Below are positions 24,717 to 34,143 of a stretch of DNA of 64,000 bases, in pieces. The notes beneath the pieces are model-generated. The model saw only the letters and a list, made by a program, of their open reading frames with translations, was not told the origin of the DNA and ran no database searches. This DNA comes from an uncultured Barnesiella sp. (GTDB lineage Bacteria > Bacteroidota > Bacteroidia > Bacteroidales > Barnesiellaceae). Position 1 is the first letter of the stretch. Each line of letters begins with the position of its first letter. The stretch lies in assembly GCA_944320015.1 (NCBI GenBank), contig CALUFO010000006.1, forward strand, positions 62,001 through 126,000, in the 5' to 3' direction. The position numbers were made by a program, and so were the translations under genes.

Positions 24717-27700
24717 ATGAAAAAGAAATTGATGTCGGAGGGTGTTTATCCTTCAAATTCAATATTATTAAGATTTATGAAAACCACACGTTTCCTATTC
24801 CTGTTGGGTATATTGAATGTATGTGCGTTTAATGTCTATTCTCAAAATGCCCGTGTAACTATGAATCACACGAATACGCCTCTTCGAATTATCCTTAACG
24901 ACATAGAGTCGCAAACCAGTTATCTGTTTGTGATTATTAACTCTCAAGTCGATACTCAAAAGGCATATTCCATCAATGTCGAGTCGAAACCGGTATCTGC
25001 CGTATTGGACAAGTTGTTCGAGGGAGAGAACATCAATTATAAAATGCAAGGGAATCATATTGTACTCTCTCGTGAAACTCAGCAGAACAAACAAAAAGGT
25101 AAACGAACATTGACCGGTTATATCAAAGACAACTCGGGCGAACCCCTTGTTGGAGCCAGCATTCATGTGAAAGGGACCCAGCAAGGAACCGTAACCGACT
25201 TGAACGGCTATTTTCATATCGAAGGCGATTATGATGAAAACACCGTGTTGAGTATCCGTTATGTAGGAATGGAAAGCAAAGATATAGCTATTGCCGATAA
25301 GAACAGTTTCGATATTATTTTGGCCGATGGTACACAACAACTCGACGATGTGGTTGTGGTGGGATATGGAACTCAAAAAAAGATAAATTTGAGTGGCGCT
25401 GTCGAAGCCGTATCGGGTACGGTACTCGAAAACCGCTCGGTCAACAACGTGGGTACGATGTTGCAAGGGTTGGTACCTAACTTGAATATTTCTCTTGACG
25501 GAGGGCAGATAAACCATACTCCGAGTTTTAATATTCGAGGAGCAACGACCATTACCAATGGTGGTGCACCGTTGATTTTGGTAGATGGGATACCTATGGA
25601 GGAAGCTGAATTTTCGCGCATGAATAGTGCCGACATCGAGAGCATTTCGGTGTTGAAGGATGCTTCTTCGGCAGCTATTTACGGTGCTCGGGCCGCATTT
25701 GGCGTTATTCTTGTAACTACAAAAAAAGGAAAAGACGGGAAAGTAAAATTTACATTCAACAATACGGTAAACGTACGGACTTTGGGACGTATGCCCGAGG
25801 TGGTGAAAGACCCTTATATACAAGCTTCGTACAAAGATATTATGGGAGCACCGTGGTACGACCTCTACACCGAAGAAGAATTGGAATATGCCCGACAACG
25901 CTCGCTCGATCCTTCGCTTTCGCCGGTGATGATCGACCCTACCGATCCTAACCGCTATACCTATTTGGGTGCTACCGATTGGTTTCACGAATTGTATAAC
26001 GATACGGGACTATCCCATTCGCACTCTATCGGTATGTCGGGAGCAACGGAAAAGACTTCGTATTATTTGGGTGGTGAATATTTTGGAGAGAGCGGTATGC
26101 TCAAATATAATACCGACCAATATAATAGATATAATTTGCGGAGTAATGTCACCTATCAAGTGACGGACTGGTTGTCTATTTCGAACAATACTTCGATGAC
26201 CTATTACACCTACAAGGCTCCGTCGTCGCTCGATTGCGGTTGGTTATACAAGGAGGTACACAATGCCAATGCGTTAACGATACCCAAGAATCCCGATGGG
26301 AGTTGGACCGAGAGCGGAGCCAAATATATTGCCGGCACAGAAATGGGTGGAGAAAGTGAATACGAAGAATTATTGGCTCAAACGCAAATATCTTTTGACA
26401 TTCAATTGATTAAAAATGTGTGGTCGGTAAAAGGCGATTTTGCCGCCAAGTTTTGGAACAAGCATAAAAACTATTGGGAGTCGGACAAAGACTTTGTTTA
26501 CAGAGATGGTCCCGAAAGCGAACCAAAGGAATTGGGGTGGAGCGATTTTGCGCGTACCGAGCATGATAATTCCCGGTTTACTCTGTTCAACATATATACC
26601 AATTTCAATAAGAAATTCGGGAAGCACGAATTGGGGGTAACGGTAGGTTTTGAACAACAGTCCGAGTCGGCCCAATATTTCACGGGAGAGCGCGATGGCC
26701 TTATCAGTAATTCGGCTCCCAGTATCGGGGTGGCTTCGGGTGAAAATAAATCGTTGACCGACAGCCGTTACAGTTGGGCAACACGAAGCGGTTTTTATCG
26801 GTTGAATTATATTTTCAACGACAAATATATTTTTGAGGCCAATGGCCGTTATGACGGAACTTCCCGTTTCCAAAGAGATCATCGATTCGGTTTCTTTCCG
26901 TCGTTTTCGGCAGCGTGGGTAATCTCGAATGAGAAATTTTATCAAGGAATAAAAGATGTCATGAATACGGCCAAGTTGCGTGCTTCGTATGGTTGGCTGG
27001 GAAATCAGAATGTGGGTTATTACGAGTATATCTCGAATATGACATTCTATGAATGCGACTATTTGGTCAATGGGAAAAAGCCTATCGGAGTAGGGTCTCC
27101 CAACTTAATTTCCGATGATTTGACATGGGAAAAGGTGAATACCATCGATGTGGGTGTCGATCTGGCTTTTTTTAGCAACCGTTTGACTTTCAGTGGCGAT
27201 GTCTATCGCAGGAATACGAAAGATATGCTTACCCCCGGTAAAACGCTTCCGGGTGTTTTGGGAGTTACTTCGCCTCGTCAAAATGCAGCCGACTTGAAAA
27301 CCGAAGGTTGGGAAATCTCCATCGGCTGGCAGGATAATTTTATGTTGGCATCGAAACCTTTCCGTTATTCGGTGAAGTTTAACCTTTCCGATTCGTATGC
27401 CGAGATTACCAAGTTTAATAACGAGACGGGGACTTTGGACGATTACTATCCCGGATGGCGTATCGGCGATATTTGGGGATTGACTACCGAAGGGTTCTTC
27501 CAAAGCGAGGAGGATATTAAGAACCATGCCGACCAATGGGAGGTAACGGCCTATCCCGGCGACCGTCCGTTGGCACCCGGCGATTTGAAATACAAGGATT
27601 TGAATAACGATGGATATGTCAATAGAGGAAAATGGACGATCGACGATCATGGCGATTATTCGATTATCGGTAACAGCAATGCGCGCTATTGTTATGGTGC

Positions 27701-28160
27701 CGATATAAATGCCGAATGGAATGGATTCGATTTGAGAATATTGCTTCAAGGTGTAGGCAAGAAAGATTGGTATCCCAATGTGTTTACTTTCTTTGGAATC
27801 TATCGTGCTCCGTGGTCCGATGTATATACCAATAACCTCGACCATTGGACTCCTGAAAATCCCGACGGTTATTTTCCCCGTCTGAAATCCTATACCGCCG
27901 AGACTGCCGGTGATATGAGTATTCCGCAAACCCGATATTTGCAAGATGCCTCGTATATGAGAATCAAGAATATTACTTTCGGATATACATTGCCCCAGAC
28001 AATTACCCGTAAGATAAAAATAGAGCAGGTGCGATTCTATTTCAGTGGGGATAATGTAGCCGAGATAACCAAACTTTGCAAGAATGTCGACCCCGAAGGA
28101 TTAGGGTTGGTACACCCCATGCAGCGGGTATTTTCGTTCGGTTTGAATCTTAATTTCTAA
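24717..28160 (+). CDS. SusC-like TonB-dependent receptor with STN signalling domain
   Basis: A 1147-residue outer-membrane glycan importer. After a long N-terminus with an embedded signal sequence (MKTTRFLFLLGILNV, residues 21-35) come an STN domain (about 45-115, TPLRIILNDIESQTSYLF), a carboxypeptidase-regulatory-like domain (about 130-205, GYIKDNSGEPLVGASIHVKG), the SusC signature DDVVVVGYGTQKK (about 205-220), the plug with NIRGATTITNGGAPLILVDG, and the barrel ending LNLNF. The STN domain marks it as the sensor for the upstream anti-sigma/sigma pair. In characterised Bacteroides, STN-SusC with ECF pairs often serve host-glycan loci; this is guidance for substrate, not proof. Confidence 0.95.
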   Translation: MKKKLMSEGVYPSNSILLRFMKTTRFLFLLGILNVCAFNVYSQNARVTMNHTNTPLRIILNDIESQTSYLFVIINSQVDTQKAYSINVESKPVSAVLDKLFEGENINYKMQGNHIVLSRETQQNKQKGKRTLTGYIKDNSGEPLVGASIHVKGTQQGTVTDLNGYFHIEGDYDENTVLSIRYVGMESKDIAIADKNSFDIILADGTQQLDDVVVVGYGTQKKINLSGAVEAVSGTVLENRSVNNVGTMLQGLVPNLNISLDGGQINHTPSFNIRGATTITNGGAPLILVDGIPMEEAEFSRMNSADIESISVLKDASSAAIYGARAAFGVILVTTKKGKDGKVKFTFNNTVNVRTLGRMPEVVKDPYIQASYKDIMGAPWYDLYTEEELEYARQRSLDPSLSPVMIDPTDPNRYTYLGATDWFHELYNDTGLSHSHSIGMSGATEKTSYYLGGEYFGESGMLKYNTDQYNRYNLRSNVTYQVTDWLSISNNTSMTYYTYKAPSSLDCGWLYKEVHNANALTIPKNPDGSWTESGAKYIAGTEMGGESEYEELLAQTQISFDIQLIKNVWSVKGDFAAKFWNKHKNYWESDKDFVYRDGPESEPKELGWSDFARTEHDNSRFTLFNIYTNFNKKFGKHELGVTVGFEQQSESAQYFTGERDGLISNSAPSIGVASGENKSLTDSRYSWATRSGFYRLNYIFNDKYIFEANGRYDGTSRFQRDHRFGFFPSFSAAWVISNEKFYQGIKDVMNTAKLRASYGWLGNQNVGYYEYISNMTFYECDYLVNGKKPIGVGSPNLISDDLTWEKVNTIDVGVDLAFFSNRLTFSGDVYRRNTKDMLTPGKTLPGVLGVTSPRQNAADLKTEGWEISIGWQDNFMLASKPFRYSVKFNLSDSYAEITKFNNETGTLDDYYPGWRIGDIWGLTTEGFFQSEEDIKNHADQWEVTAYPGDRPLAPGDLKYKDLNNDGYVNRGKWTIDDHGDYSIIGNSNARYCYGADINAEWNGFDLRILLQGVGKKDWYPNVFTFFGIYRAPWSDVYTNNLDHWTPENPDGYFPRLKSYTAETAGDMSIPQTRYLQDASYMRIKNITFGYTLPQTITRKIKIEQVRFYFSGDNVAEITKLCKNVDPEGLGLVHPMQRVFSFGLNLNF

Positions 28161-28172
28161 AACGCATGGATT

Positions 28173-29948
28173 ATGAAAACAAGAATATTGTATATAACTA
28201 TTATAATTGCAAGTTTGTGTGGTTGTAACGATTCGTTTTTGGATCGTCTCCCCGAGACTTCGCTTGTTACGGAGAATTTCTTTAACTCGCCTTCCGATTT
28301 GGAACTGTTTGTCAACAAATTGTATTTGAGTGAGTCGCCTAAATATTGGGATCCGGGGACCGATAATGTCGTAGCCTCGGAAAAAGATGAAATGTTGGAT
28401 TTGATTCATGGGAATATCACACCGGCTACCGTTGGTGGTTGGGACTGGGGCCAGATAAGGGAATTGAATTATTTCCTCGATAATGCCGGTAAAGCCGAGG
28501 GTGACCAAGAACTTATCAACCATTACATCGGTATCGTGCGTATGTTGCGCGGTCGGGAATATTACGAAATGGTAAAACGGTATAGCGATGTGCCGTGGTA
28601 TGACCACGCTTTGAAAGATACCGAGATCGACGAACTTTACAAGCCACAGGATTCTCGTACGTATGTGGTCGAAAAAATCATGGAGGATTTGGATTTTGGT
28701 ACGAAGAATATTATGACCGATCTCGAAAATCGTACGGTCTATAATCGTTGGTATGCCTATGGATTACTCGCTCGCATAGCTTTGCACGAAGGTACGTTTA
28801 GAAAATATCATACCGAGTTGGGATTGGAAAATACGGCCGATGACTTTCTCAAAATAGCTGTTACAGCTTGCGAAGCGGTTATGGAGAATACGACCGACTT
28901 TGAAATTTACGATACCGACGGACCAGACGATTCGTATCGCAATCTCTTTATCAGTACCAATTTAAGTAAATGTAAAGAGATAATTCTATTTAAGGATTAT
29001 GACTATGATGCCCAAATAAAGCATTATGCTTCGAATCATGTTTTTTCTTATACGACCAATTTGAGCCGTGCATTGATGGAAAATTATTTGGTCAAGAAAG
29101 ACGGTAAGGCTATGCCTTTTTCTTCGGTGGAGAATTACCAGACAAAAACTTTTATGGAGACTTTTGCCGATAGAGATCCCCGATATGCACAGACTTTCAT
29201 GTATCCCGGTTATATTCGTCCGGGCGATGTTCAGCCTTTTATTCCCAATATGAACTTGGGCGGTTATCCGCAGATAAAATTTGTGTCGAAAGATGCCCAA
29301 CAGATTATGCCGGGGACATCGTATAACGATTTGCCTTTGATGCGTTTGGCCGAAATTTTGCTTATCTATGCCGAGGCAAAAGCAGAATTAGGTACCTTGA
29401 ATCAAGAAGATTTGGAGAAATCGGTCAATAAATTGAGGGACCGGGTAGATATGCCGCACATGGTATTGTCCGAACTCACGACCGATCCGGTTTTGGAACA
29501 GCAATATCCCAATGTAACGGGAGGCATGAAAAATGCGATTCTCGAAATCCGTCGGGAAAGGCGGGTAGAGTTGGCTTGCGAGGGATTCCGCAAGGACGAT
29601 GTGTTGAGGTGGAGAGTGGGCACTTTGCTCGAAATGCCGCAAGGAGCTTATATCCCCGAAATCAATACGGTGTTCGATGTTACGGGCGATGGTGTTGCCG
29701 ATGTGGGAATTTTCTTGAACAGTGCAGCGGTAAAGCCTATTTATAAAAAGAAAATATGCTATTATCTTGAAGATGAAAATGGCGAGAAAACCAGTATTTC
29801 TCTTTCTGAAGGAGATCATGGTTATATTATTCTAACGAATGATTTGACCAGTCCGAAGAAATTTATCGAACCGAAATATTATTATTTCCCCATACCTCAG
29901 GGAGAGCGTGTTACAAATCCGAATTTACGCGAAACAAATTTTTGGTAA
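28173..29948 (+). CDS. SusD-like surface glycan-binding lipoprotein
   Basis: A 591-residue SusD/RagB family lipoprotein partnering the SusC 12 nt upstream. The signal peptide ends in SLCGC, so lipidation at about Cys18 is likely. SusD features include FLDRLPETSLVTENFFNSPSDLE at the start, RMLRGREYYEMVKRYSDVPW (tetratricopeptide-like region), RLAEILLIYAEAKAELG, and the C-terminal IRRERRVELACEGFRKDDVLRW and KFIEPKYYYFPIPQGE. It should cap the SusC barrel and bind the oligosaccharide. The sequence alone does not reveal the ligand. Confidence 0.95.
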   Translation: MKTRILYITIIIASLCGCNDSFLDRLPETSLVTENFFNSPSDLELFVNKLYLSESPKYWDPGTDNVVASEKDEMLDLIHGNITPATVGGWDWGQIRELNYFLDNAGKAEGDQELINHYIGIVRMLRGREYYEMVKRYSDVPWYDHALKDTEIDELYKPQDSRTYVVEKIMEDLDFGTKNIMTDLENRTVYNRWYAYGLLARIALHEGTFRKYHTELGLENTADDFLKIAVTACEAVMENTTDFEIYDTDGPDDSYRNLFISTNLSKCKEIILFKDYDYDAQIKHYASNHVFSYTTNLSRALMENYLVKKDGKAMPFSSVENYQTKTFMETFADRDPRYAQTFMYPGYIRPGDVQPFIPNMNLGGYPQIKFVSKDAQQIMPGTSYNDLPLMRLAEILLIYAEAKAELGTLNQEDLEKSVNKLRDRVDMPHMVLSELTTDPVLEQQYPNVTGGMKNAILEIRRERRVELACEGFRKDDVLRWRVGTLLEMPQGAYIPEINTVFDVTGDGVADVGIFLNSAAVKPIYKKKICYYLEDENGEKTSISLSEGDHGYIILTNDLTSPKKFIEPKYYYFPIPQGERVTNPNLRETNFW

Positions 29949-30079
29949 ACATCTGATTCCTAATTAATATCGCCCTTCTTCATTCGAATTTCGTTTCGAA
30001 GTGAAGCCACGATTATACTCTGTTGTGGGAATGGCTATTGGGTCATTCAAGGGGGATTATCATTAAAAAAAGAGCGATT

Positions 30080-31579
30080 ATGAGATATTTATTTCCTTTT
30101 ATACTGGGAATTTTCACGTTTGCACTTAGTGCGAAAGAGGTCTCTGTCACCTTTGACGATCCTGCCGATTTTTATGAGAAATATCGTTTCTCCGAGGGGA
30201 TAGAGGGGAAAGCAATGGATTTGGGAGCCGATGCATATCATCGTAATCCCATTACAGTAGGGCAAATCGATTCGCTCGATATGTGCCACTCTTTCTCGCT
30301 GAGTATTTGGGTGAAATCGGATAGCAAAAAATTGGGCGACAAGGTCATCGTTTCTAACAAACGGTCGTATGAGATGAAGGATGCCGGGATTATGCTATCG
30401 ACACAGGCTAACGGTTCTTGGAGTGTATATTTTACCGATGGGAAAAATTGGCAGTGGGATTACAAGCCAACCGTAGAACGGCAGCCCATTAATGATGGGA
30501 AGTGGCATTTTCTTGCAATTACGCATTTTGCCGAGAAAGAAGAGATGAAAATGTATTACGACGGACAAAATGTAGCAACCTATTGTACCAATGGCAATGT
30601 CAATTTGGCCACAGGAAATCTGTTGTATATAGGCAATCATATCGACGACCAATGGCACAGTTTCGAAGGGCTGTTGGATCGGTTTACATTTGTCGACCGC
30701 GTGAAAAGCAGTGACGAGATTGCCGATGAGTACACTCGTTTTACCGGAATTAAGCATGAAGAACATTTGCCCAAGTTTACCCCGGAGATAAATTTGATGG
30801 CTTTCAATATTTATCATGGAGGTCATGAATTGGGCGAACAGGTTGGTGTGAATCGTGTTGTGGAAGTAATCAAGGAATCGGGAGCCGATATTATCGGTAT
30901 GATCGAAACCTATGGGGCAGGCCCCGAGATTGCCGATGCATTGGGGTATTATTTCTATTTACGGAGTTCCAATCTTTCTATCATGAGCAAGTATCCCATT
31001 GAGCAGACTTGGGATATGTTCCAGCCCTTCAATACGTGTGCGGCGACTATAAGGATAAGCCAAACACAAACAATCAATTATGTCAATTTGTGGCTCGACT
31101 ATCGTCCCATTACCGACGAGCAAGTCAAAGCCCGCCTGTCGGTCGAGGAGATAGAGGCACAGGAGTTACCTACGCGTTATCGCGAACTGAACGCCATATT
31201 GGACGATATGCAACCTTTTTTCGAACAAAGAGATGTCCCTATTTTCGTCTCGGGAGATTTCAATAGCGGCTCTCATTTGGATTGGACCGAAGAAGCCAAA
31301 CATCTGTTCGAAGGGTATGTGTTGAAGTGGCCGACCAGTGTCTTGATGGAACAAAAAGGTTTCAAAGATTCGTATCGTGAACTCTATCCCGATCCGGTGA
31401 AATACCCTTGCCTCACATGGTCTACCATGTCCAAACTGGATATTCAGTATCGTATCGATTTCATCTATTATTTAGGCGATAAGGTAAAAGCCGTCCGCTC
31501 CGAGATGCTCGATAAGCATCCTGTACGCTTCCCCTCGGATCATGCGGCCATGATAACCACATTCAAGTTTAAGAAATGA
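30080..31579 (+). CDS. Exported LamG-EEP protein: lectin-like domain fused to a phosphodiesterase-type domain
   Basis: A 499-residue exported protein (signal MRYLFPFILGIFTFALSAK). Residues ~25-230 form a LamG/concanavalin-like jelly roll (FSLSIWVKSDSKKLGDKVIVSN, DGKWHFLAITHF, LLYIGNHIDDQWHSFEGLLDRF). Residues ~240-499 form an endonuclease/exonuclease/phosphatase (EEP) domain with all hallmark residues: MAFNIYHGG, GMIETYG (Glu), VSGDFNSGSHLDW (Asp-Asn), and FPSDHAAMI (Asp-His). EEP enzymes cleave phosphodiester or phosphomonoester bonds in nucleic acids, inositol phosphates or sphingomyelin. Inside a glycan locus and next to HexNAc hydrolases, a phosphodiester in the glycan is the likely target (inference). 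The start is 30080; an in-frame ATG at 30023 lacks a signal peptide. The 131-nt gap before it holds a weak hairpin. Confidence 0.85.
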   Translation: MRYLFPFILGIFTFALSAKEVSVTFDDPADFYEKYRFSEGIEGKAMDLGADAYHRNPITVGQIDSLDMCHSFSLSIWVKSDSKKLGDKVIVSNKRSYEMKDAGIMLSTQANGSWSVYFTDGKNWQWDYKPTVERQPINDGKWHFLAITHFAEKEEMKMYYDGQNVATYCTNGNVNLATGNLLYIGNHIDDQWHSFEGLLDRFTFVDRVKSSDEIADEYTRFTGIKHEEHLPKFTPEINLMAFNIYHGGHELGEQVGVNRVVEVIKESGADIIGMIETYGAGPEIADALGYYFYLRSSNLSIMSKYPIEQTWDMFQPFNTCAATIRISQTQTINYVNLWLDYRPITDEQVKARLSVEEIEAQELPTRYRELNAILDDMQPFFEQRDVPIFVSGDFNSGSHLDWTEEAKHLFEGYVLKWPTSVLMEQKGFKDSYRELYPDPVKYPCLTWSTMSKLDIQYRIDFIYYLGDKVKAVRSEMLDKHPVRFPSDHAAMITTFKFKK

Positions 31580-33180
31580 AAACGATAAGATTGAAATATT
31601 TGACCTTGTTGGTAATAGCTGCTGCCTCTCTGCTGTGTGGAGGAAGCACGTTTGCCGCAATACTGCCTTATCCCAATCAGATAGAATGGAGACCGGGCGT
31701 GTTTCGGATAAGTGAAGATTTGCGGGTCTATTGCGACTCTTTTTTCAAGAACGAGGCTCAAAAGGTAATGGATAAATTGAGCGAAGAAACCGGTTTGACC
31801 TATCGGTTTGTCGATAAGAAGGACGCCGATATCTTGGCCTCTTTTTCGGAAAATGTAAAGCCCGAAGGTTATACCCTTGAAATAAGCGAAAGTGAGGTGA
31901 ATGTGGGGGCTTCTACTCAGGCCGGATTGTTCTATGCCGCTGAAACTTTGAAGCAGCTAATTCAGCGAGCAAATGGTGATTGTTGCATACCGTGTGTATA
32001 TATCTGCGATTTCCCGGCTTTTTCTTGGCGTGGTTTCTTGTTGGACGAGGCTCGTAATTTTCAAGGGAAAGCAGAAGTAAAAAAGTTGCTCGACGAGATG
32101 GCTGCCTTGAAAATGAATCTATTTCATTGGCACTTGACCGATGATCAAGGTTGGCGGATAGAGATTAAAAAATATCCTTTGCTTACCGAGGTGGGAGGCC
32201 GGCGGGATTCCACGCAACTGAACTGGTATGAAAGCTGCGTATATGACGGGAAGCCGGTGAGCGGCTATTATACCCAGCAAGATATTCGTGAAATTATCGC
32301 TTATGCTGCCGACCGTCACATTACGATTGTTCCCGAAATTGAGTTTCCCGGTCATGCTTCTGCCGCTATTGCAGCCTATCCGTGGTTGGGTTGCCGCGGG
32401 AAAGAAATTTCGGTGCCTTGCAGTTATGGTGTGTTTTCGTCGGTATTCAATATTGCCGATGTGCGGGTACAAACTTTCATTCGTGATGTATTGGACGAGG
32501 TTTCGGACCTTTTTCCCTCGGAAGTTATCCATATCGGAGGCGATGAGGTAAAATATGACGAGTGGCAAAACTCCGAGACGATAAGGCAGTTTATGAAAGA
32601 CGAACATCTTTTGTCGCCGGCCGAATTGCAAATTTGGTTTGCCAACTATCTGTCGTCCTATTTGAGCCGAAAAGGGAAAGTGATGATGGGTTGGAACGAT
32701 ATTACCGGTGATAAAATACACGCTTTCCAACCGGAGTGCAAAGTAGAGAGCCGACTCGATACTCGCAACACGATTGTACAATTTTGGCAGGGAAATCCCG
32801 AAATTTTGGGAAAAACTCTCGAACGGGGATTTAAGGTTGTAAATAGTCAGTGCGACTATACCTATTTGAATTACAACTACGACAAAATTGTTCCCGGCCT
32901 TGAATATGGCCATACGCCTATCCCTATGGAAAAGGCCTACTCTTTTTCTCCTGTTCCGCAAGGATTGGAGTGTAGGCCTGAGCTGGTATTGGGATTGACT
33001 TGTGCCATGTGGGGCGAATGGATTAATCGTCCCGAGATTATGTATCGAATGGTCTATCCTCAAATCGCGGCTTATGCCGAGGTGGGTTGGACATTGAACG
33101 AAAATAAAGACTTCGACAGATTCCTAATTTCTTTGAATGATTTCAAAGAGCGATGGCGCTCTGCCGGATATATTCAATAA
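31576..33180 (+). CDS. GH20 beta-N-acetylhexosaminidase
   Basis: A 534-residue exported glycosidase. The signal peptide is MKTIRLKYLTLLVIAAASLL. A GH20b-type N-terminal domain (~30-130) precedes the TIM barrel, which begins FSWRGFLLDEARNF. Diagnostic motifs are HWHLTDDQGWRIEIKKYP (about 175-192) and the catalytic pair HIGGDEV (Asp ~322, Glu ~323) for substrate-assisted catalysis. A WGEW active-site stretch is near the end. It removes terminal beta-linked GlcNAc or GalNAc. Its ATG overlaps the stop of the EEP gene by 4 nt, so the two are translationally coupled. Confidence 0.95.
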   Translation: MKTIRLKYLTLLVIAAASLLCGGSTFAAILPYPNQIEWRPGVFRISEDLRVYCDSFFKNEAQKVMDKLSEETGLTYRFVDKKDADILASFSENVKPEGYTLEISESEVNVGASTQAGLFYAAETLKQLIQRANGDCCIPCVYICDFPAFSWRGFLLDEARNFQGKAEVKKLLDEMAALKMNLFHWHLTDDQGWRIEIKKYPLLTEVGGRRDSTQLNWYESCVYDGKPVSGYYTQQDIREIIAYAADRHITIVPEIEFPGHASAAIAAYPWLGCRGKEISVPCSYGVFSSVFNIADVRVQTFIRDVLDEVSDLFPSEVIHIGGDEVKYDEWQNSETIRQFMKDEHLLSPAELQIWFANYLSSYLSRKGKVMMGWNDITGDKIHAFQPECKVESRLDTRNTIVQFWQGNPEILGKTLERGFKVVNSQCDYTYLNYNYDKIVPGLEYGHTPIPMEKAYSFSPVPQGLECRPELVLGLTCAMWGEWINRPEIMYRMVYPQIAAYAEVGWTLNENKDFDRFLISLNDFKERWRSAGYIQ

Positions 33181-33217
33181 TTATAAAATTTATGTTTCAT
33201 TAAAAAAATCAATTATT

Positions 33218-34090
33218 ATGAAAAAGTTAACTGTACTTTTGGTGTGTGTGGCTGCCTCGTTTGCTCAAATGTGGTCACAAGTTACGATCTCTTTGGAAAA
33301 TTTTCATATTCAAAGGGGTGAGGATATTGTAGTTTCTTATAGCAATGGTGCTGGGAATGACAAAGATTATATAGGAATTGCTCCTCTCGGACAGCTAATT
33401 ACCGGTATACCGGGTGGATATACGACGACTTATGCCTATTTGGACAACCCGGGGGCGAAAGAGGGTATCTGTACCATTCCGGCCAATAATATGGGCGCTA
33501 CGGGTGACGGATATTATTGGGCTGTATATTTGCTGAACGATGCTTATGATGCGGCTTCGGAGTATATTCCTTTTTATTATGGAGAATCTGCTCCTCAGAA
33601 TGAGAGCCCTGTTTTGACGGTTGATGAGTGCACGGTGGATTATACGACAATCACTTTTACCGATAACGAACTTTGGAGAATGTTGATAAAAGAGATAAAT
33701 GTCGATGGTGAAGTACTTAGTCCCGATGACTATGCCATAGAAGCAGGAGCCTTGTATGTGTTGAAAGATTTGACTTCTGCCGGTTCGCTTACGATTATTG
33801 CATGGGATCACTCCGATGCAACCGTTCAATTAGGCAATAGTTCTTCGATTGATGAAGCGAGCATTCTGAACGGTATACGTTTCTATAATAACGTGTTATA
33901 TGTTGCCAACGGGCAATCGGCAATTCAATCGGTTTCTGTATTCTCTTTGACAGGCGCATTGTCGGCAACTTATCCTGTTGGTATGGGCGAAAACACTATC
34001 GATTTGAACCACTTGAATGGCGGTGTTTATATCGTTAAGGTCAATGGAGCCGTGGCTACCAACGCTATCAAGATTGTTGTTAAACATTAA
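33218..34090 (+). CDS. Secreted Ig-like protein with sorting-type tail, unknown function
   Basis: A 290-residue exported protein (signal to about residue 19, QMWSQ). Residues ~20-120 form a beta-sandwich of the type found before phosphoesterase domains (ENFHIQRGEDIVVSYSNGAG, KDYIGIAPLG). Residues ~130-205 resemble a DUF1533/hemoglobin-interacting-like module (ELWRMLIKEINVDGEVLSPDDY, GSLTIIAWDH), a low-confidence match. The last ~70 residues (RFYNNVLYVANGQSAIQSVSVFSLTG, LNGGVYIVKV) form a T9SS-like tail. It sits where SusE/SusF-type binding proteins are often encoded. A surface binding role is inferred. I do not recognise a named family for the whole protein. Confidence 0.7.
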   Translation: MKKLTVLLVCVAASFAQMWSQVTISLENFHIQRGEDIVVSYSNGAGNDKDYIGIAPLGQLITGIPGGYTTTYAYLDNPGAKEGICTIPANNMGATGDGYYWAVYLLNDAYDAASEYIPFYYGESAPQNESPVLTVDECTVDYTTITFTDNELWRMLIKEINVDGEVLSPDDYAIEAGALYVLKDLTSAGSLTIIAWDHSDATVQLGNSSSIDEASILNGIRFYNNVLYVANGQSAIQSVSVFSLTGALSATYPVGMGENTIDLNHLNGGVYIVKVNGAVATNAIKIVVKH

Positions 34091-34099
34091 ACTCTTGTG

Positions 34100-34131
34100 A
34101 TATACTGCCGATAGAAATATCGGCAGTATAT
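34100..34131 (+). other. Perfect 14-bp hairpin with GAAA loop inside the PUL
   Basis: ATATACTGCCGATA, loop GAAA, TATCGGCAGTATAT, in the 53-nt gap before the GH2 gene. No T-run follows, so it is more likely an mRNA processing or stability element than an efficient terminator. Confidence 0.7.
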
Positions 34132-34143
34132 AAAATATCGATT

